This document shows positions 1-9,475 of a DNA stretch of 64,000 bases, in pieces. How positions within the stretch are numbered: position 1 is the stretch's first letter; every line of letters starts with the position of its first letter. This DNA is from Hymenobacter plasmatis (GTDB lineage: Bacteria; Bacteroidota; Bacteroidia; Cytophagales; Hymenobacteraceae): the NCBI RefSeq assembly GCF_020711255.1, contig NZ_JAJFAW010000007.1, positions 62,001 through 126,000 of the forward strand, read 5' to 3'. Made by a program: the position numbers and the translations under genes. The notes under the pieces are model-generated. The model was not told where the DNA came from. It saw only the letters and a list, made by a program, of their open reading frames with translations, and did no database searches.

Positions 1-58
1 TTTTTCATGAAGAAAAGTTGGTCTTTGCGGCCAAATAGCTAATAATCAATCGAAGATT
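1..58. other. window edge, no gene resolved
   Basis: The first bases contain a CAT at 6-8 followed leftwards by As on the minus strand (ATGAAAAA). This could be the first codons of a gene running leftwards out of the window, but eight bases cannot support a call. The rest is the spacer after the stop of the next minus-strand gene. Confidence 0.2.
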
Positions 59-772
59 TTAACTGTTTTCGGTTGCGCCACGGCGGAGAGCCTTTTGCAA
101 AGCCCGGTTGAAGATGAAGAGCAGGCCGAATAGTGAGGCTGCAACCAAGCCAATGAGCACCGTTTTGCTCAGGGCGCCCTGGTCTGGGTCGCGCAATAGC
201 GTTAAGACGTCGGACGCTTCGGTGCCGAGCCAGTAGAAAAACAAGCTGCGTGGCAGCATGCCCACCACCGAGGCCACCAGAAACCGCCGCCGCGGCACGC
301 CCACAATGGCCAGCACAAAGGTCATGAGCGCAAACGGGAGCACGGGGGAGAGGCGCGTGAGCAGAATGAGCTGCCAGCTTTGGTGCTGCAGTTCGTTGAG
401 CACGGCTTCGGCTTTGGGGAAGAGGTGCAGGAAGTGGCGCAGCTTGCCGTGGTCGAGGCGTTGGGCCAGCTCGTAGCCAATGGCCGAGGCCAGCGCGTAG
501 GCCAGCACCATGCCCGCCAGCCCAGCCCAACCGAAATAATACCCCGTGACGATGGCTACAAACGTGGTAGGGGTGATGGCGAAAGCCATGGTGATGGCAA
601 TCACCACGAAGTACAGCAGCTGCTGGGCTACGCTAAGGTGCTGCAGCAACTGCTGCCGCTCGTACAGCAAGAGCAGCAGCGACGAAGAGCCCAGCAGCGG
701 CACTGCCACCAGCAGGAACATGGTGAGCAGCGTGGAAAAGTTTTTTCGGAAAAGCTCGCGCAGAAATTTCAT
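59..772 (-). CDS. VTT-domain (TVP38/TMEM64, DedA-like) membrane protein
   Basis: Inner-membrane protein of 237 residues with about five hydrophobic segments (near residues 15-36, 50-80, 82-100, 135-160 and 200-222). The central part matches the VTT/SNARE-associated layout: the AITPTTF region, a glycine-rich YYFGWAGL stretch, then a charged amphipathic stretch and an RLSPVLPF motif, where the R-x-x-P is the family hallmark. Family members are linked to lipid scrambling or undecaprenyl-phosphate/phospholipid transport, but the substrate cannot be read from sequence. The ATG at 770-772 leads straight into a basic N-terminus (MKFLRELFRKNF) typical of the family. It is a single gene with no obvious operon partner. 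Confidence 0.85.
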   Translation of the reverse strand: MKFLRELFRKNFSTLLTMFLLVAVPLLGSSSLLLLLYERQQLLQHLSVAQQLLYFVVIAITMAFAITPTTFVAIVTGYYFGWAGLAGMVLAYALASAIGYELAQRLDHGKLRHFLHLFPKAEAVLNELQHQSWQLILLTRLSPVLPFALMTFVLAIVGVPRRRFLVASVVGMLPRSLFFYWLGTEASDVLTLLRDPDQGALSKTVLIGLVAASLFGLLFIFNRALQKALRRGATENS

Positions 773-877
773 GGGCAGCGAAGGTAGGAGGGGGGCCAGC
801 CTTGGCGGGCGTACCCAACCAAAACCGGCCCCACCTCGGTATCCGCCGCTTTACGCCAAAGCCGAGTGGTGGGTCGG

Positions 878-1777
878 TTATTCTTTGGCGCCGAACCCAA
901 AAAACCGCTTTACGCTGGCCCAGGCGCCGGCCAACGCCAGCAGGCCCAGTTTCCAAAACTTGAGGACGACGGCAAACAAGCCCACTTTTGCCAGCACCTT
1001 GCCCGCCACCAGGCCGCCAATGGAGTAGGCAGCCACCTGGTCGATGCTGGAGTCGAAATCGAGGTATTGCTGGCCTTTGGTAAAGGTGGTGCCGGCCAGC
1101 AGGCCGGGAATGCTTGCCTTGATTTCGCCAATCTGGCTGGGCTCGCCGATGGCGTTGAGCACCAGCACGCCTTTGCGGCCGAGCAGGCGCACGTTGTAGT
1201 TGAGCACAGTATCGGGGCTGCTGCCGAAGCGCAGGGACTTGGCCCAGTGCAGGGCGTGGGTGTCTTTGTCGTAGTAGGGGTTGGAGGCCCAGCCCAAGAG
1301 GTAAATGGGAGCGTAGCCGGCTTTCTCGCGGTCGGCGTTGCCCTCCCGGGTGTCGTTCTGCATTTCTTCCAGCAGCTCGTCGTACTTGATGTCGTCAGCA
1401 TCGTCGTCCACGTGGCCCATGTTGTCGTAGTCGATGCTGTAGGCCCAGGCCATTTCGTCCATGGGGCCTTTGCCAGTAGGAAACAGCATGCCCAAGGACT
1501 CCTGATTGGGGTTATCCCAGAGCTGCACGAGCACCCGGCGGCTCTGGGCCGAGTCGAGGTAGCGGAAGCCTTGGGGCACGGTGAGCTCGCCGATGCCGCC
1601 GGGCAGCACCACGTGGCCCTGCTGGTAGCGGAAAGTAGCGTTAACTGAGTCGGCGAAAACTTTGTAGGCGGCTTTGCGCATGGCCACCGAGTCGGCCGCG
1701 GTGAGCGAGGGCTTGGGCCGGGCCATGGCTGCGGTGTGCAACAGCAGCGGAATAACGAGCAGTAGAATTTTTTTCAT
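878..1777 (-). CDS. DUF2167 family membrane-anchored protein
   Basis: Secreted or membrane protein of 299 residues. It has an N-terminal signal sequence (MKKILLLVIPLLLHTAAMA), a DUF2167 body and a hydrophobic C-terminal anchor (VLAKVGLFAVVLKFWKLGLL) before a basic tail. DUF2167 hallmarks are visible: GHVVLPGGIGELTVPQGF, an acidic HVDDDADDIKYDELL stretch, an N-x-x-R motif, and LLGWASNPYYD followed by LHWAK. A longer reading from 1822 would add 15 residues before the signal peptide, so the ATG at 1777 is preferred. Function is unknown for the whole family. It is divergently transcribed from the cystathionine enzyme, with about 170 bases between the starts. Confidence 0.82.
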   Translation of the reverse strand: MKKILLLVIPLLLHTAAMARPKPSLTAADSVAMRKAAYKVFADSVNATFRYQQGHVVLPGGIGELTVPQGFRYLDSAQSRRVLVQLWDNPNQESLGMLFPTGKGPMDEMAWAYSIDYDNMGHVDDDADDIKYDELLEEMQNDTREGNADREKAGYAPIYLLGWASNPYYDKDTHALHWAKSLRFGSSPDTVLNYNVRLLGRKGVLVLNAIGEPSQIGEIKASIPGLLAGTTFTKGQQYLDFDSSIDQVAAYSIGGLVAGKVLAKVGLFAVVLKFWKLGLLALAGAWASVKRFFGFGAKE

Positions 1778-1951
1778 GCGAAGCTGAAAAGAGCAAGAAA
1801 TGAAGGGGTAGAAGTAAAGCAAACCGCGAATATAACCTGAGTCTCACGTTTCAGCTTTGCCTTGGCCAGCATCCGTAACTTGCCGGCCCAAAGCGCCGGG
1901 CTTAGGCCGCGCGCTTGGGCTCGTACCCGTCAAATTCCCGCTCTTGTTTCT

Positions 1952-3091
1952 ATGAAATTCGCCACCAAAGCCATCCACGCCGGCGTACACCCGGACCCCA
2001 CCACCGGCGCCATCATGACGCCCATCTACCAGACCTCGACCTACGTGCAGCGCTCGCCCGGCGACCACAAGGGCTACGAGTATTCGCGCACCCACAACCC
2101 CACCCGCAGCCAGCTGCAGGACGCCCTGGCGGCCCTCGACAACGGCAAGCACGGCCTGGCATTTGCCTCCGGCATGGCCGCCATCGACTGCGTGGTGAAG
2201 CTGCTGCAGCCTGGCGATGAGGTGATTTCGACCAACGACCTCTATGGCGGCAGCTACCGCTTGTTTACGAAAGTGTATGAGCCGCTGGGCATCAAATTCC
2301 ACTTTGTACCCATGCACGACATGGAGGCCGTGCGCGCCGTGGCCGGCCCCAAAACCAAGCTGATTTGGGTGGAAACCCCCACCAACCCGCTGCTCAACGT
2401 CATCGACATAGCCGCCGCGGCGGCCGTAGCCAAGGAGTGCGGCGCCCTGCTGGCCGTCGACAACACTTTCAGCACGCCTTATCTGCAAACCCCGATGGAT
2501 TTGGGGGCCGACATCGTGATGTATTCGCTCACCAAGTACATGGCCGGCCACTCTGATACCGTGATGGGCGCCCTGGTGGTGAAGGACGACGAGCTGCACG
2601 AGCGGCTGCGCTTCCTGCAGAACGCCTGCGGTGGCACGCCCGGCCCGCAAGACTGCTTTCTGGTGCTGCGCGGCCTTAAAACCCTGCACATCCGCATGCA
2701 GCGGCACTGCGAAAACGGCCGCGCCGTGGCCGAATTCCTGCGCCAGCACCCCAAGGTGGAAAAGGTGTACTGGCCCGGCTTTGAGAACCACCCCAACCAC
2801 GCTATTGCGGCCAAGCAAATGCGCGATTTCGGCGGCATGATGTCCTTCGTGCTCAAGGGCGACCGCCAGGAAGATGCCATTGCTGTGCTTGAGAAGTTCA
2901 AATACTTCACCCTGGCCGAAAGCCTGGGCGGCGTGGAAAGCCTCAGCGGCCACCCCGCCTCTATGACGCACGCCAGTATCCCAGCCGAGCAGCGCCGCAA
3001 ATCGGGCCTGAGCGATTCGCTCATTCGCCTGAGCGTAGGAATTGAAGACGCTGAGGACTTGATTGAGGATTTGGCTCAAGCCATTGGCTAG
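1952..3091 (+). CDS. metB: cystathionine gamma-synthase/gamma-lyase family PLP enzyme
   Basis: Cytoplasmic Cys/Met-metabolism PLP-dependent enzyme of 379 residues, the usual length for cystathionine gamma-synthase or gamma-lyase. Visible family features: the N-terminal T-x-A-I-H-A-G motif, PIYQTSTYVQ, YEYSRTHNPTR, the SGMAAID turn, the VETPTNPLL strand, AVDNTFSTPYLQ, and the PLP-binding lysine in YSLTKYMAGHSD (about residue 195). The C-terminal ESLGGVESLSGHPASMTHA is also standard. The longer reading from 1862 adds 30 unrelated basic residues; the ATG at 1952 begins directly with the conserved MKFATKAIHAG. Synthase, lyase and O-acetylhomoserine enzymes cannot be separated by eye, so the symbol is tentative. 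Confidence 0.9.
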   Translation: MKFATKAIHAGVHPDPTTGAIMTPIYQTSTYVQRSPGDHKGYEYSRTHNPTRSQLQDALAALDNGKHGLAFASGMAAIDCVVKLLQPGDEVISTNDLYGGSYRLFTKVYEPLGIKFHFVPMHDMEAVRAVAGPKTKLIWVETPTNPLLNVIDIAAAAAVAKECGALLAVDNTFSTPYLQTPMDLGADIVMYSLTKYMAGHSDTVMGALVVKDDELHERLRFLQNACGGTPGPQDCFLVLRGLKTLHIRMQRHCENGRAVAEFLRQHPKVEKVYWPGFENHPNHAIAAKQMRDFGGMMSFVLKGDRQEDAIAVLEKFKYFTLAESLGGVESLSGHPASMTHASIPAEQRRKSGLSDSLIRLSVGIEDAEDLIEDLAQAIG

Positions 3092-3130
3092 GCAGAGCTT
3101 CTGGTCTTCCGGAAGCTTCGGAAAACAAAC

Positions 3131-3244
3131 AAGAACGTCATGCTGAGCTTGTCGAAGCATCTCGCTTGTGGTAGTAATCCTTTCTTGCCATTGGATTTAC
3201 TATTGCACGCGAGATGCTTCGACTGCGCTCAGCATGACGTTCTT
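3131..3244. repeat. GTCATGCTGAGC/GAAGCATC palindromic element, copy 1
   Basis: Two arms of about 35 bases face each other across a loop of about 45 bases. The left arm (3131-3165) carries GAACGTCATGCTGAGC then GAAGCATCTCGC; the right arm (3209-3244) carries the reverse complement GCGAGATGC...GCTCAGCATGACGTTC. It lies between two co-oriented genes. Four more copies and one fragment occur in the window. Confidence 0.9.
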
Positions 3245-3266
3245 TCTTTACAAGCTCCCCATTGCA

Positions 3267-4109
3267 ATGCTACCCATCCCCATCATCACCCTGCCGCTCT
3301 TTCCAGTGCTGGACCAGAAGCTGTTGGAACTGCTGCGCTCCTTGGCGCCTGCCGACTGGCTGCTCCCAACCTTGGCCCGGGAGTGGACGGTGAAGGACTT
3401 GGCGGCACACTTACTCGATGGCAACCTGCGCACGCTCTCGATGCTGCGCGACGGCTATTATGGAGAAACGCCGCCGGAAGACCCGGATTCCTACCCTGGC
3501 ATGGTGTGCTACCTCAACCGCCTGAATGCCGACTGGGTACGGGCCACCCGGCGCCTCAGCCCCACGGTGCTGATTGAGCTGCTGGCTCAATCCGGCCCGG
3601 AATACACGGCTTACCTGGCCACGCTCGACCCGTGGGCGCCGGCGGCCTGGCCCGTGGGCTGGGCCGGCGAAACCGAGTCGCTCAACTGGTTTCACATTGC
3701 CCGGGACTATACCGAAAAGTGGCACCACCAGCAGCAGATTCACGCGGCGGTGGGCGGCCCGGGCTTGTTGACCAAAGAGCTGTTTTACCCATTTCTGGAA
3801 ACCTGCCTGCGCGGCTTGCCGCACGCTTACCGGCAGGTGGCCGCGCCGCTGGGTACGGTGGTTCAGGTACGCATCGACTCGCCCATTGGGGGCGTGTGGC
3901 AACTGGTGAAAGCCGCCGATGCCTGGTGCCTCCAGACTCCCGCAGCCGCCAGTACCGCGCCGGCCGCCGAGGTGACACTCAGCCCGGGGGTGGCCTGGCA
4001 GCTCTTCACCAAGGGGCTTAGCCCAACTCAGGCCCGTGAGCGCACGCAGCTCAGCGGCGACCCGCAACTGGCGGAAGCGGCGCTCCACCTGCTGGCCGTG
4101 ATGGCCTGA
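3267..4109 (+). CDS. DinB-like / maleylpyruvate isomerase N-terminal domain protein
   Basis: Soluble protein of 280 residues resembling the mycothiol-dependent maleylpyruvate isomerase (MDMPI/DinB-like) superfamily. Evidence: an N-terminal helix with LLELLRSLAPADW, the hallmark EWTVKDLAAHLLDGN (metal-ligand histidine in the AAHL motif), a mid-protein LNWFHIARDYTEKWHHQQQIH with further candidate metal-binding histidines, and a C-terminal sterol-carrier-like half ending in QLSGDPQLAEAALHLLAVMA. Members are thiol-dependent or metal-dependent transferases and isomerases; the substrate here is unknown. The frame stays open upstream to 3168 but that part is palindromic repeat, so the ATG at 3267 is chosen. 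Confidence 0.72.
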   Translation: MLPIPIITLPLFPVLDQKLLELLRSLAPADWLLPTLAREWTVKDLAAHLLDGNLRTLSMLRDGYYGETPPEDPDSYPGMVCYLNRLNADWVRATRRLSPTVLIELLAQSGPEYTAYLATLDPWAPAAWPVGWAGETESLNWFHIARDYTEKWHHQQQIHAAVGGPGLLTKELFYPFLETCLRGLPHAYRQVAAPLGTVVQVRIDSPIGGVWQLVKAADAWCLQTPAAASTAPAAEVTLSPGVAWQLFTKGLSPTQARERTQLSGDPQLAEAALHLLAVMA

Positions 4110-4326
4110 CGGTGGGCTAAAGCCAGGGCCAGTGAAATAACCGGAACCGGAAATCGTCTGGGTAGCTAAGTGGCGGTGGCTCACCCGCCATGAGCTTTTG
4201 ATTGAGGCAAAGCACGAGCGTACCCACATTAAAACTTCGTTAAAAACAGCGCTATAGCCAACTAGATTAATCTAAGCCCTGTTTAAGGACTATTTACAGT
4301 TCCCGGCTCGCTGCTGGCCTTCTCCC

Positions 4327-5157
4327 ATGCCCTCCCTTCCTTTTCTGCGCCGCTGTTCACGCGTCGCGCCCCTGGCCGCCCTGTTGGGCCTGGCGGGCTG
4401 CGATATGCTCGAATTCAGCCCCAACGACCACCGCGTCCCCGAGGAGTTTACCAACCTTACCCAGAAGAACCTGGCCAAGCTGCAGGCCAAGCCATTGCCC
4501 GCCGGCGATACCCTCCGCTTTGTTTTTACCGGCGATTCGCAGCAGTTCTACGACGAAGCTGAGGCCCTGGTGGCCAGCGTGAACCAGCAGCCGGGCATCT
4601 CCTTCCTGGTGGTAGCGGGTGATATTTCCGACTTTGGCCTCGGCCGCGAAATGCGCTGGGTAGATGAGAAGCTGCGGCGCTTGTACATGCCCTACGTGAC
4701 CGTGGTGGGCAACCACGACCTGGTGGGCAACGGCCGCGAGGCCTACCAGCACATCTTCGGCGCCCTGGATTATTCCTTCGTGTACGGCGAAACCAAGTTT
4801 ACCATGGTGGATACCAACGGACGCGAATACAATTTCAACGGCCAGGTGCCCAACCTGGGCTGGCTGCGGCCCCAGCTGGCCAGCCTCGACGGGGCCCGGC
4901 GGCAGGTGGTTATCTCGCACGTACCGCCCACCAACGAAGATTTTGACCCGGCCCTGCGCGCGCCCTACGTGCAATCCCTGCGTGAGGCCCGTGGCCTGGT
5001 ATTCAAAATGAACGGCCACAACCACTCCTCCAGCATCAGCCAGCCCTTCAACGACGGCGTGACCTACGTGAACTCCGACGCGTTTTCGGAGCGCCACTAC
5101 ATGGTGGTGACGGTGTGGGGCGACAAGCAGTTTCGCATTAAACGGGTAGCATTCTAA
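4327..5157 (+). CDS. calcineurin-like phosphoesterase lipoprotein
   Basis: Predicted lipoprotein of 276 residues: N-terminal basic and hydrophobic region ending in the lipobox LAGC (Cys about residue 25). A metallophosphoesterase domain follows, with all main dimetal-site blocks visible: GDSQ (about 69-72), GDISD (98-102), GNHD (128-131), SHVPP (about 196) and GHNH (230-233). It probably hydrolyses a phosphoester in the periplasm or on the envelope; substrate unknown. Its stop overlaps the start of the next gene (TAATG), so the two are translationally coupled. Confidence 0.88.
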   Translation: MPSLPFLRRCSRVAPLAALLGLAGCDMLEFSPNDHRVPEEFTNLTQKNLAKLQAKPLPAGDTLRFVFTGDSQQFYDEAEALVASVNQQPGISFLVVAGDISDFGLGREMRWVDEKLRRLYMPYVTVVGNHDLVGNGREAYQHIFGALDYSFVYGETKFTMVDTNGREYNFNGQVPNLGWLRPQLASLDGARRQVVISHVPPTNEDFDPALRAPYVQSLREARGLVFKMNGHNHSSSISQPFNDGVTYVNSDAFSERHYMVVTVWGDKQFRIKRVAF

Positions 5158-5780
5158 TGAAAACGTACTTGCTATCTGCCTTCCTGTTGGCGGCGCTGGG
5201 CGCCCAGGCCGCCGGCCCACCCGATACGGCCGCGGCGCGGCGGCCCCCCGTGGAGCACCCATGGTACCGGCCCAGCCACCTGGTGCTCCAAACCGGCGGT
5301 GGGCTGGGCATGGTGGCCGGCGGTGCGGGCTACGAATTTGCCAAAGACCGCCTGGAAACCGACGTTCTAATCGGTTACGTGCCCAAGCGCTACGCCGGTT
5401 CCACACTCAGCCTGGCCTCGCTGAAGTTCATGTACTCGCCTTTCCGACTGCGGGTGACCGAGCAGGTGCAGGTATTGCCCATAACTGTGGGCGCGTATTT
5501 TAGCTATACTCACGGCACCGTGAATGACGAGATAAAGGGCCAGTATTCGAGCGACTACTACTGGTTTTCGACCGATACCCGCTACGGCCCGCTGGTGGGT
5601 GGCCGCGTTACCTATCTTACGGCGCCGGTGCCAGCTACCGGGCTGCCCCGCAAAGTGTCGTTTTACTACGAGCTGGGCAGCAACGACCTCTACCTGGCCA
5701 GCTACCTCAACAACCGCAACGGTGGGCTGGGCATCGGCCAGCTTCTGACCCTGGCGCTGGGCGTTAAAGCTGATTTTTAA
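5157..5780 (+). CDS. small outer-membrane beta-barrel-like protein, unknown function
   Basis: Secreted protein of 207 residues with a clear signal peptide (MKTYLLSAFLLAALGAQA). After it come alternating hydrophobic and aromatic strands such as HLVLQTGGGLGMVAGGAGYEF, SLASLKFMYSPFRL and SFYYELGSNDLYLASY, ending LALGVKADF with a terminal Phe as in outer-membrane barrels. No named family was recognised. The ATG shares one base with the stop of the phosphoesterase gene, so both probably come from one transcript and may act together in the envelope. Confidence 0.75.
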   Translation: MKTYLLSAFLLAALGAQAAGPPDTAAARRPPVEHPWYRPSHLVLQTGGGLGMVAGGAGYEFAKDRLETDVLIGYVPKRYAGSTLSLASLKFMYSPFRLRVTEQVQVLPITVGAYFSYTHGTVNDEIKGQYSSDYYWFSTDTRYGPLVGGRVTYLTAPVPATGLPRKVSFYYELGSNDLYLASYLNNRNGGLGIGQLLTLALGVKADF

Positions 5781-5808
5781 GTAGTACAGTAATAGCCGAT
5801 TGGTTGAC

Positions 5809-5852
5809 AAAAAGCCGTCATGTTTCAGCTCCGCTCTGCATGACGGCTTTTT
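5809..5852 (+). terminator. intrinsic terminator
   Basis: A 14-base stem (AAAAAGCCGTCATG pairing with CATGACGGCTTTTT) lies 29 bases after the barrel-protein stop. The stem sequence GTCATG...CATGAC resembles the tips of the GTCATGCTGAGC palindromic family, so it may be a repeat end used as a terminator. Confidence 0.8.
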
Positions 5853-6645
5853 ATTGCCCGCGCTCAACAGTTTCGGTAGGCCATCAAGAGCAGTTTCGGA
5901 GTCGCTGGGCAGTAGCGCGGACTTTTAGTCCGCTATGCAGTAGGCGGCACGGACTCGCGGACTAAAAGTCCGCGTTACCACCCAGCCGTATGCTCGCTTT
6001 GAAACCGCTCTAATCAGCCCAATTTTCTTCTGTAGCTTCAGCAATGTTCGGTAGGGGAGATACCTAAGGCATGTTATAAAATCCCGGCAGTAGTTGAGCT
6101 AAACCCAACACTGGGCTTGCACGCGGGAGGACAATCGAGAAATTATTTAAACCATTTGATAACTCCTCGACTTATACAGGCTCGATTTCGGGCGCTGATG
6201 CAGCCCGGGTGTTAGATTATACTGTTGCTACGTGATACAATTACTCTCAGCCGCGCCTCACTTGCAGGCAATTGGGCTGAATACAACCTGCTTTCCCTTA
6301 AATACTTCCAGCCAGTTCGTGCCCGTGGGCGCCACTGTAGCTGGCTGCTGTTACTGTTGTAGCAAGTAGTTGGTTGCCGGCGGCCCTGCGGCTGGCGACT
6401 TCGTTCTAATTCGGGCTGGGCAAATGGGGCGCGGTAACGTGCCAACTGCTGCCGGCCGCCGTCTTAGAATGCCGTGACCTGATTGGTCCATCTCTCTTTC
6501 TCGGGTTTTTTCAGTTCCTCTGGTAGCTCCGGCGCGCTTTGGCGTGGCCGGAGCGGTCCACTTTTCTTTTTCTGGCTTTCCCGTTGCGCAAAATCGGCCC
6601 ATGGTGGCTACCCGCAACGAATAGCCCTTTTCCCCCTTCTTACTT
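5853..6645. other. long intergenic region before the TonB receptor genes
   Basis: About 790 bases with no convincing coding frame. It holds one palindromic pair (5913-5979). The remainder has low-complexity C/T-rich runs just before the receptor start. I looked for a cobalamin or other riboswitch core and saw none. An untranslated leader is possible but unproven. Confidence 0.5.
5913..5979. repeat. GCGGACTTTTAGTCCGC paired palindrome, copy 1
   Basis: Left unit GTAGCGCGGACTTTTAGTC, right unit GACTAAAAGTCCGCGTTAC. Each unit is itself a palindrome (GCGGACTTTTAGTCCGC), and the two units are inverted relative to each other across about 25 bases. The same arrangement recurs at 20893-20992. Confidence 0.88.
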
Positions 6646-9417
6646 ATGAGTAATCCATTTATTACCCGCACCGGGCTGGTGGCGCTGCTGTTGTGGCTGA
6701 CTACCGTGGCCGTCTGGGCGCAAAATATTAGCGTGACGGGCCGTGTACTGAACACCGCCGGCCAAAGCCAGCCCGGCGTAACGGTGCTGGAGCAAGGCAC
6801 CACCAACGGCACCTCGACCGATGGCGAAGGCCGCTTCAGCCTGAGCAACGTGCCCAGCACAGCCACCCTGGTTTTCTCTGCTGTAGGCTCCGTTACCCAG
6901 CAAGTGCCGCTCAATGGCCGCACCACCCTGGAAATCCGCCTGGCCGACAACCAAACCGAGCTCAACGAAGTGGTGGTGACGGGCTCGCGCGCCACCGAGG
7001 GCCGCTCCAACATCCTCACCACGTCGCCAGTGGATGTGATTTCGGCCCGCGAAATTCGCGCCTTTGCCCAAACCGACGTTACCCAAATCCTGACGTACAT
7101 CGCGCCCTCTTTCCAGAGCACGCGCCAGACCGTGACCGACGGCACCGACTTTGTGGACCCCGCCACCCTGCGCGGCCTCGGCCCCGACCAGGTGCTGGTG
7201 CTGGTGAACGGCAAGCGGCGCCACACCTCGGCGCTGGTGAACATCAACGGCACACCCGGCCGCGGCTCGGTGGGCACCGATATGAACGTGATTCCGCCCG
7301 CGGCCATCAAGCGCATTGAGGTGCTGCGCGAGGGCGCGGCGGCCCAGTATGGCTCCGATGCCATTGCGGGCGTCATCAACATTCAGCTCAAGGACGACAC
7401 CACGGGCGTGAACGTGAGCAGCACCGCGGGCCAAACCAGCAAGTCGGATGGCCAGCTATTTCAGGCCGATGCCAACGCCGGGTTTGGCCTGGGCCACCGC
7501 GGCTTTGTGAACGTGAGCGGGCAGTTCAGCAACCGCAGCTTTGTGGACCGCAGCGGCCTCGATACGGCCCCGCTCATTTACCTGGGCACCAGCGGTGGCG
7601 CGTACCCCGCGGGCCTCAGCTCCCAGCAGAAGCTTGATTTGAAAGCCCGCGACAATGCCCTGGTAAACCAGAACGGCTTCAACCGGCGCGACATTCGGGT
7701 GGGCAGCGCCGATACGCGCACCTACGGCAGCTTCGTGAACGCGGCCTACACCCTGGCGCCCAGCATTGGGCTGGAAGCCTATTTCTCGGGCGGCCTCACG
7801 CGCCGCACCGGCCGTTCGGGGGCACTCTACCGGCTGCCTACCGCCGTTACGCAATCGGACCCCGCCGTGTACCCCAACGGCTTCCTGCCGTTCATCAACA
7901 GCACCGTGAACGATGGCTCGGCTATTGTGGGCCTGCGGGGCCAGGTATTCGGCTTTGCGGCCGACCTGAGCAACACCTACGGCCGCAACGCCCTGCGTTA
8001 CGACATCAGCAACACCATCAACGCCTCGCTGCCGCAGGGCACCAGCCCCACCGAGTTTTACGCCGGCGAGCTGGCCTTTCAGCAGAACACCACCAACCTG
8101 GGCTTCACCCGGAAATTTACCGACGTGGGGCTGCTGCCCACCGTGAACGTGGCCTTCGGCGGGGAGTTTCGGGTCGATAACTTCCAGATTAACCCCGGCG
8201 AAAGCGGCTCCTATATATTGGGCTCGCGCCAAGTAAACGGCGCGCCGGCCGCCGCCGGCTCGCAGGGGTTTGCCGGCTACCGGCCTTCCGACGCCCTGAA
8301 CCAGTCGCGCACCAACGTGGCCGGCTACGTGGACCTGGAAAGCGACGTAACCGAGAAGCTGCTGGTGGACGTGGCCGGCCGCGCCGAACGCTACAGCGAC
8401 TTTGGCTCGAACGTGAGCGGCAAAGTGGCTGCCCGCTACAGCATCCTCGACGCGCTGGCCCTGCGCGGCGCCATCAGCAACGGCTTCCGGGCGCCTTCGC
8501 TGCAGCAGCGCTTCTTCACCAACTCGAGCACGCAGTTTACCAGCGGCGAGCTGCGCGAGGTGCTGACCACCAACAACAACGACCCCATCACCCGCGCCTT
8601 TGGCATTGGGCCGCTGAAGCAGGAGAAATCGAATAACTACAGCCTGGGCCTCACCGCCCGCGTGGGCCGGGCCTTCACCCTCACGGCCGACGCTTACCAG
8701 ATTGACATCCGCGACCGGATTGTGCTCTCCTCGCAGTTTAGCCGGGGTAATGCCGCCGTGGCGGCCATTCTCACCGCCAACCCGCGCCCGGGCCAAAACC
8801 CGGTGCAGGGCGTGCAGTTCTTCGCCAATGCCGTGAACACCCGCACCCGCGGCATCGACATCGTGGCCAACGAGCGCCTGACCCTGGGCGCCGACAGCCG
8901 CCTGACGCTAACGGCCGCCGCCAACTTCAACGAGACGCAGGTGCGCAGCTTCAACAGCTCCGCGTTCATCGACAACAACGCCAGCCTGCAAAACACCTTG
9001 TTTGACCGCGCCCAGCGGGCCCGCCTCGAAAACGGCCAGCCGCGCAGCAAAATCAACCTGAGCGCCGACTACGGCTACAAAATCTTCGGCCTGAACCTGC
9101 GCACCGTGCGCTTTGGCGAGGTGCAAACCAAGGACGCTGACCCCACCCGTTCCTTCATCGACCAGACCTTTGCTGCCAAGTGGGTGACGGACCTCACGCT
9201 GAGCGCCCAGCTCCTCAAGCAAGTTGGGCTGAGCGTGGGCGTGAACAACCTGTTCAACGTGTACCCCGACCGGCTCTACCTCGACCCCAACAACAACGAG
9301 CAAAGCCTGAACTACTCGACCCTCGACGCCACCAACCGCGGCCGCTTCGTGTACGGCTCCAACCAGTTCGGCATGAACGGCGCGTTTTACTTCGCCCGCC
9401 TGAACGTGACGCTGTAG
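6646..9417 (+). CDS. TonB-dependent outer-membrane receptor, paralogue 1
   Basis: Receptor of 923 residues: signal peptide ending AVWAQ, a CarboxypepD_reg-like domain (about residues 24-110, ISVTGRVLNTAGQSQPGVTV), the TonB-box-like LNEVVVTGSR, a plug domain (about 115-250, with GLGPDQVLVLVNGKRRH and AAAQYGSDAIAGVINIQLKD), then a 22-stranded barrel ending in the aromatic FYFARLNVTL. It is a CirA/FecA-type receptor rather than SusC: there is no SusD gene beside it. The substrate is probably a siderophore, vitamin or other small ligand but cannot be specified. A close paralogue follows directly downstream. Confidence 0.92.
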   Translation: MSNPFITRTGLVALLLWLTTVAVWAQNISVTGRVLNTAGQSQPGVTVLEQGTTNGTSTDGEGRFSLSNVPSTATLVFSAVGSVTQQVPLNGRTTLEIRLADNQTELNEVVVTGSRATEGRSNILTTSPVDVISAREIRAFAQTDVTQILTYIAPSFQSTRQTVTDGTDFVDPATLRGLGPDQVLVLVNGKRRHTSALVNINGTPGRGSVGTDMNVIPPAAIKRIEVLREGAAAQYGSDAIAGVINIQLKDDTTGVNVSSTAGQTSKSDGQLFQADANAGFGLGHRGFVNVSGQFSNRSFVDRSGLDTAPLIYLGTSGGAYPAGLSSQQKLDLKARDNALVNQNGFNRRDIRVGSADTRTYGSFVNAAYTLAPSIGLEAYFSGGLTRRTGRSGALYRLPTAVTQSDPAVYPNGFLPFINSTVNDGSAIVGLRGQVFGFAADLSNTYGRNALRYDISNTINASLPQGTSPTEFYAGELAFQQNTTNLGFTRKFTDVGLLPTVNVAFGGEFRVDNFQINPGESGSYILGSRQVNGAPAAAGSQGFAGYRPSDALNQSRTNVAGYVDLESDVTEKLLVDVAGRAERYSDFGSNVSGKVAARYSILDALALRGAISNGFRAPSLQQRFFTNSSTQFTSGELREVLTTNNNDPITRAFGIGPLKQEKSNNYSLGLTARVGRAFTLTADAYQIDIRDRIVLSSQFSRGNAAVAAILTANPRPGQNPVQGVQFFANAVNTRTRGIDIVANERLTLGADSRLTLTAAANFNETQVRSFNSSAFIDNNASLQNTLFDRAQRARLENGQPRSKINLSADYGYKIFGLNLRTVRFGEVQTKDADPTRSFIDQTFAAKWVTDLTLSAQLLKQVGLSVGVNNLFNVYPDRLYLDPNNNEQSLNYSTLDATNRGRFVYGSNQFGMNGAFYFARLNVTL

Positions 9418-9443
9418 CGTTATCGGTTTCAGCGACCTAAGCT

Positions 9444-9475
9444 AAGGCCAGCTCAATTATTGAGCTGGCCTTTTT
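9444..9475 (+). terminator. intrinsic terminator of receptor 1
   Basis: GGCCAGCTCAAT pairs with ATTGAGCTGGCC and is followed by TTTTT, 27 bases after the receptor stop. The hairpin tip is built from two inverted copies of the AGCTCAAT word that recurs across the window. Confidence 0.88.

Noticed and set aside
6212..6445. Possible small minus-strand gene before receptor 1
   Set aside because: Low-complexity Arg/Gln/Ser-rich reading with no signal peptide, motif or promoter.
6180..6645. Cobalamin-type or other riboswitch before the TonB receptor
   Set aside because: No conserved riboswitch core could be found by eye; a covariance-model search would settle it.
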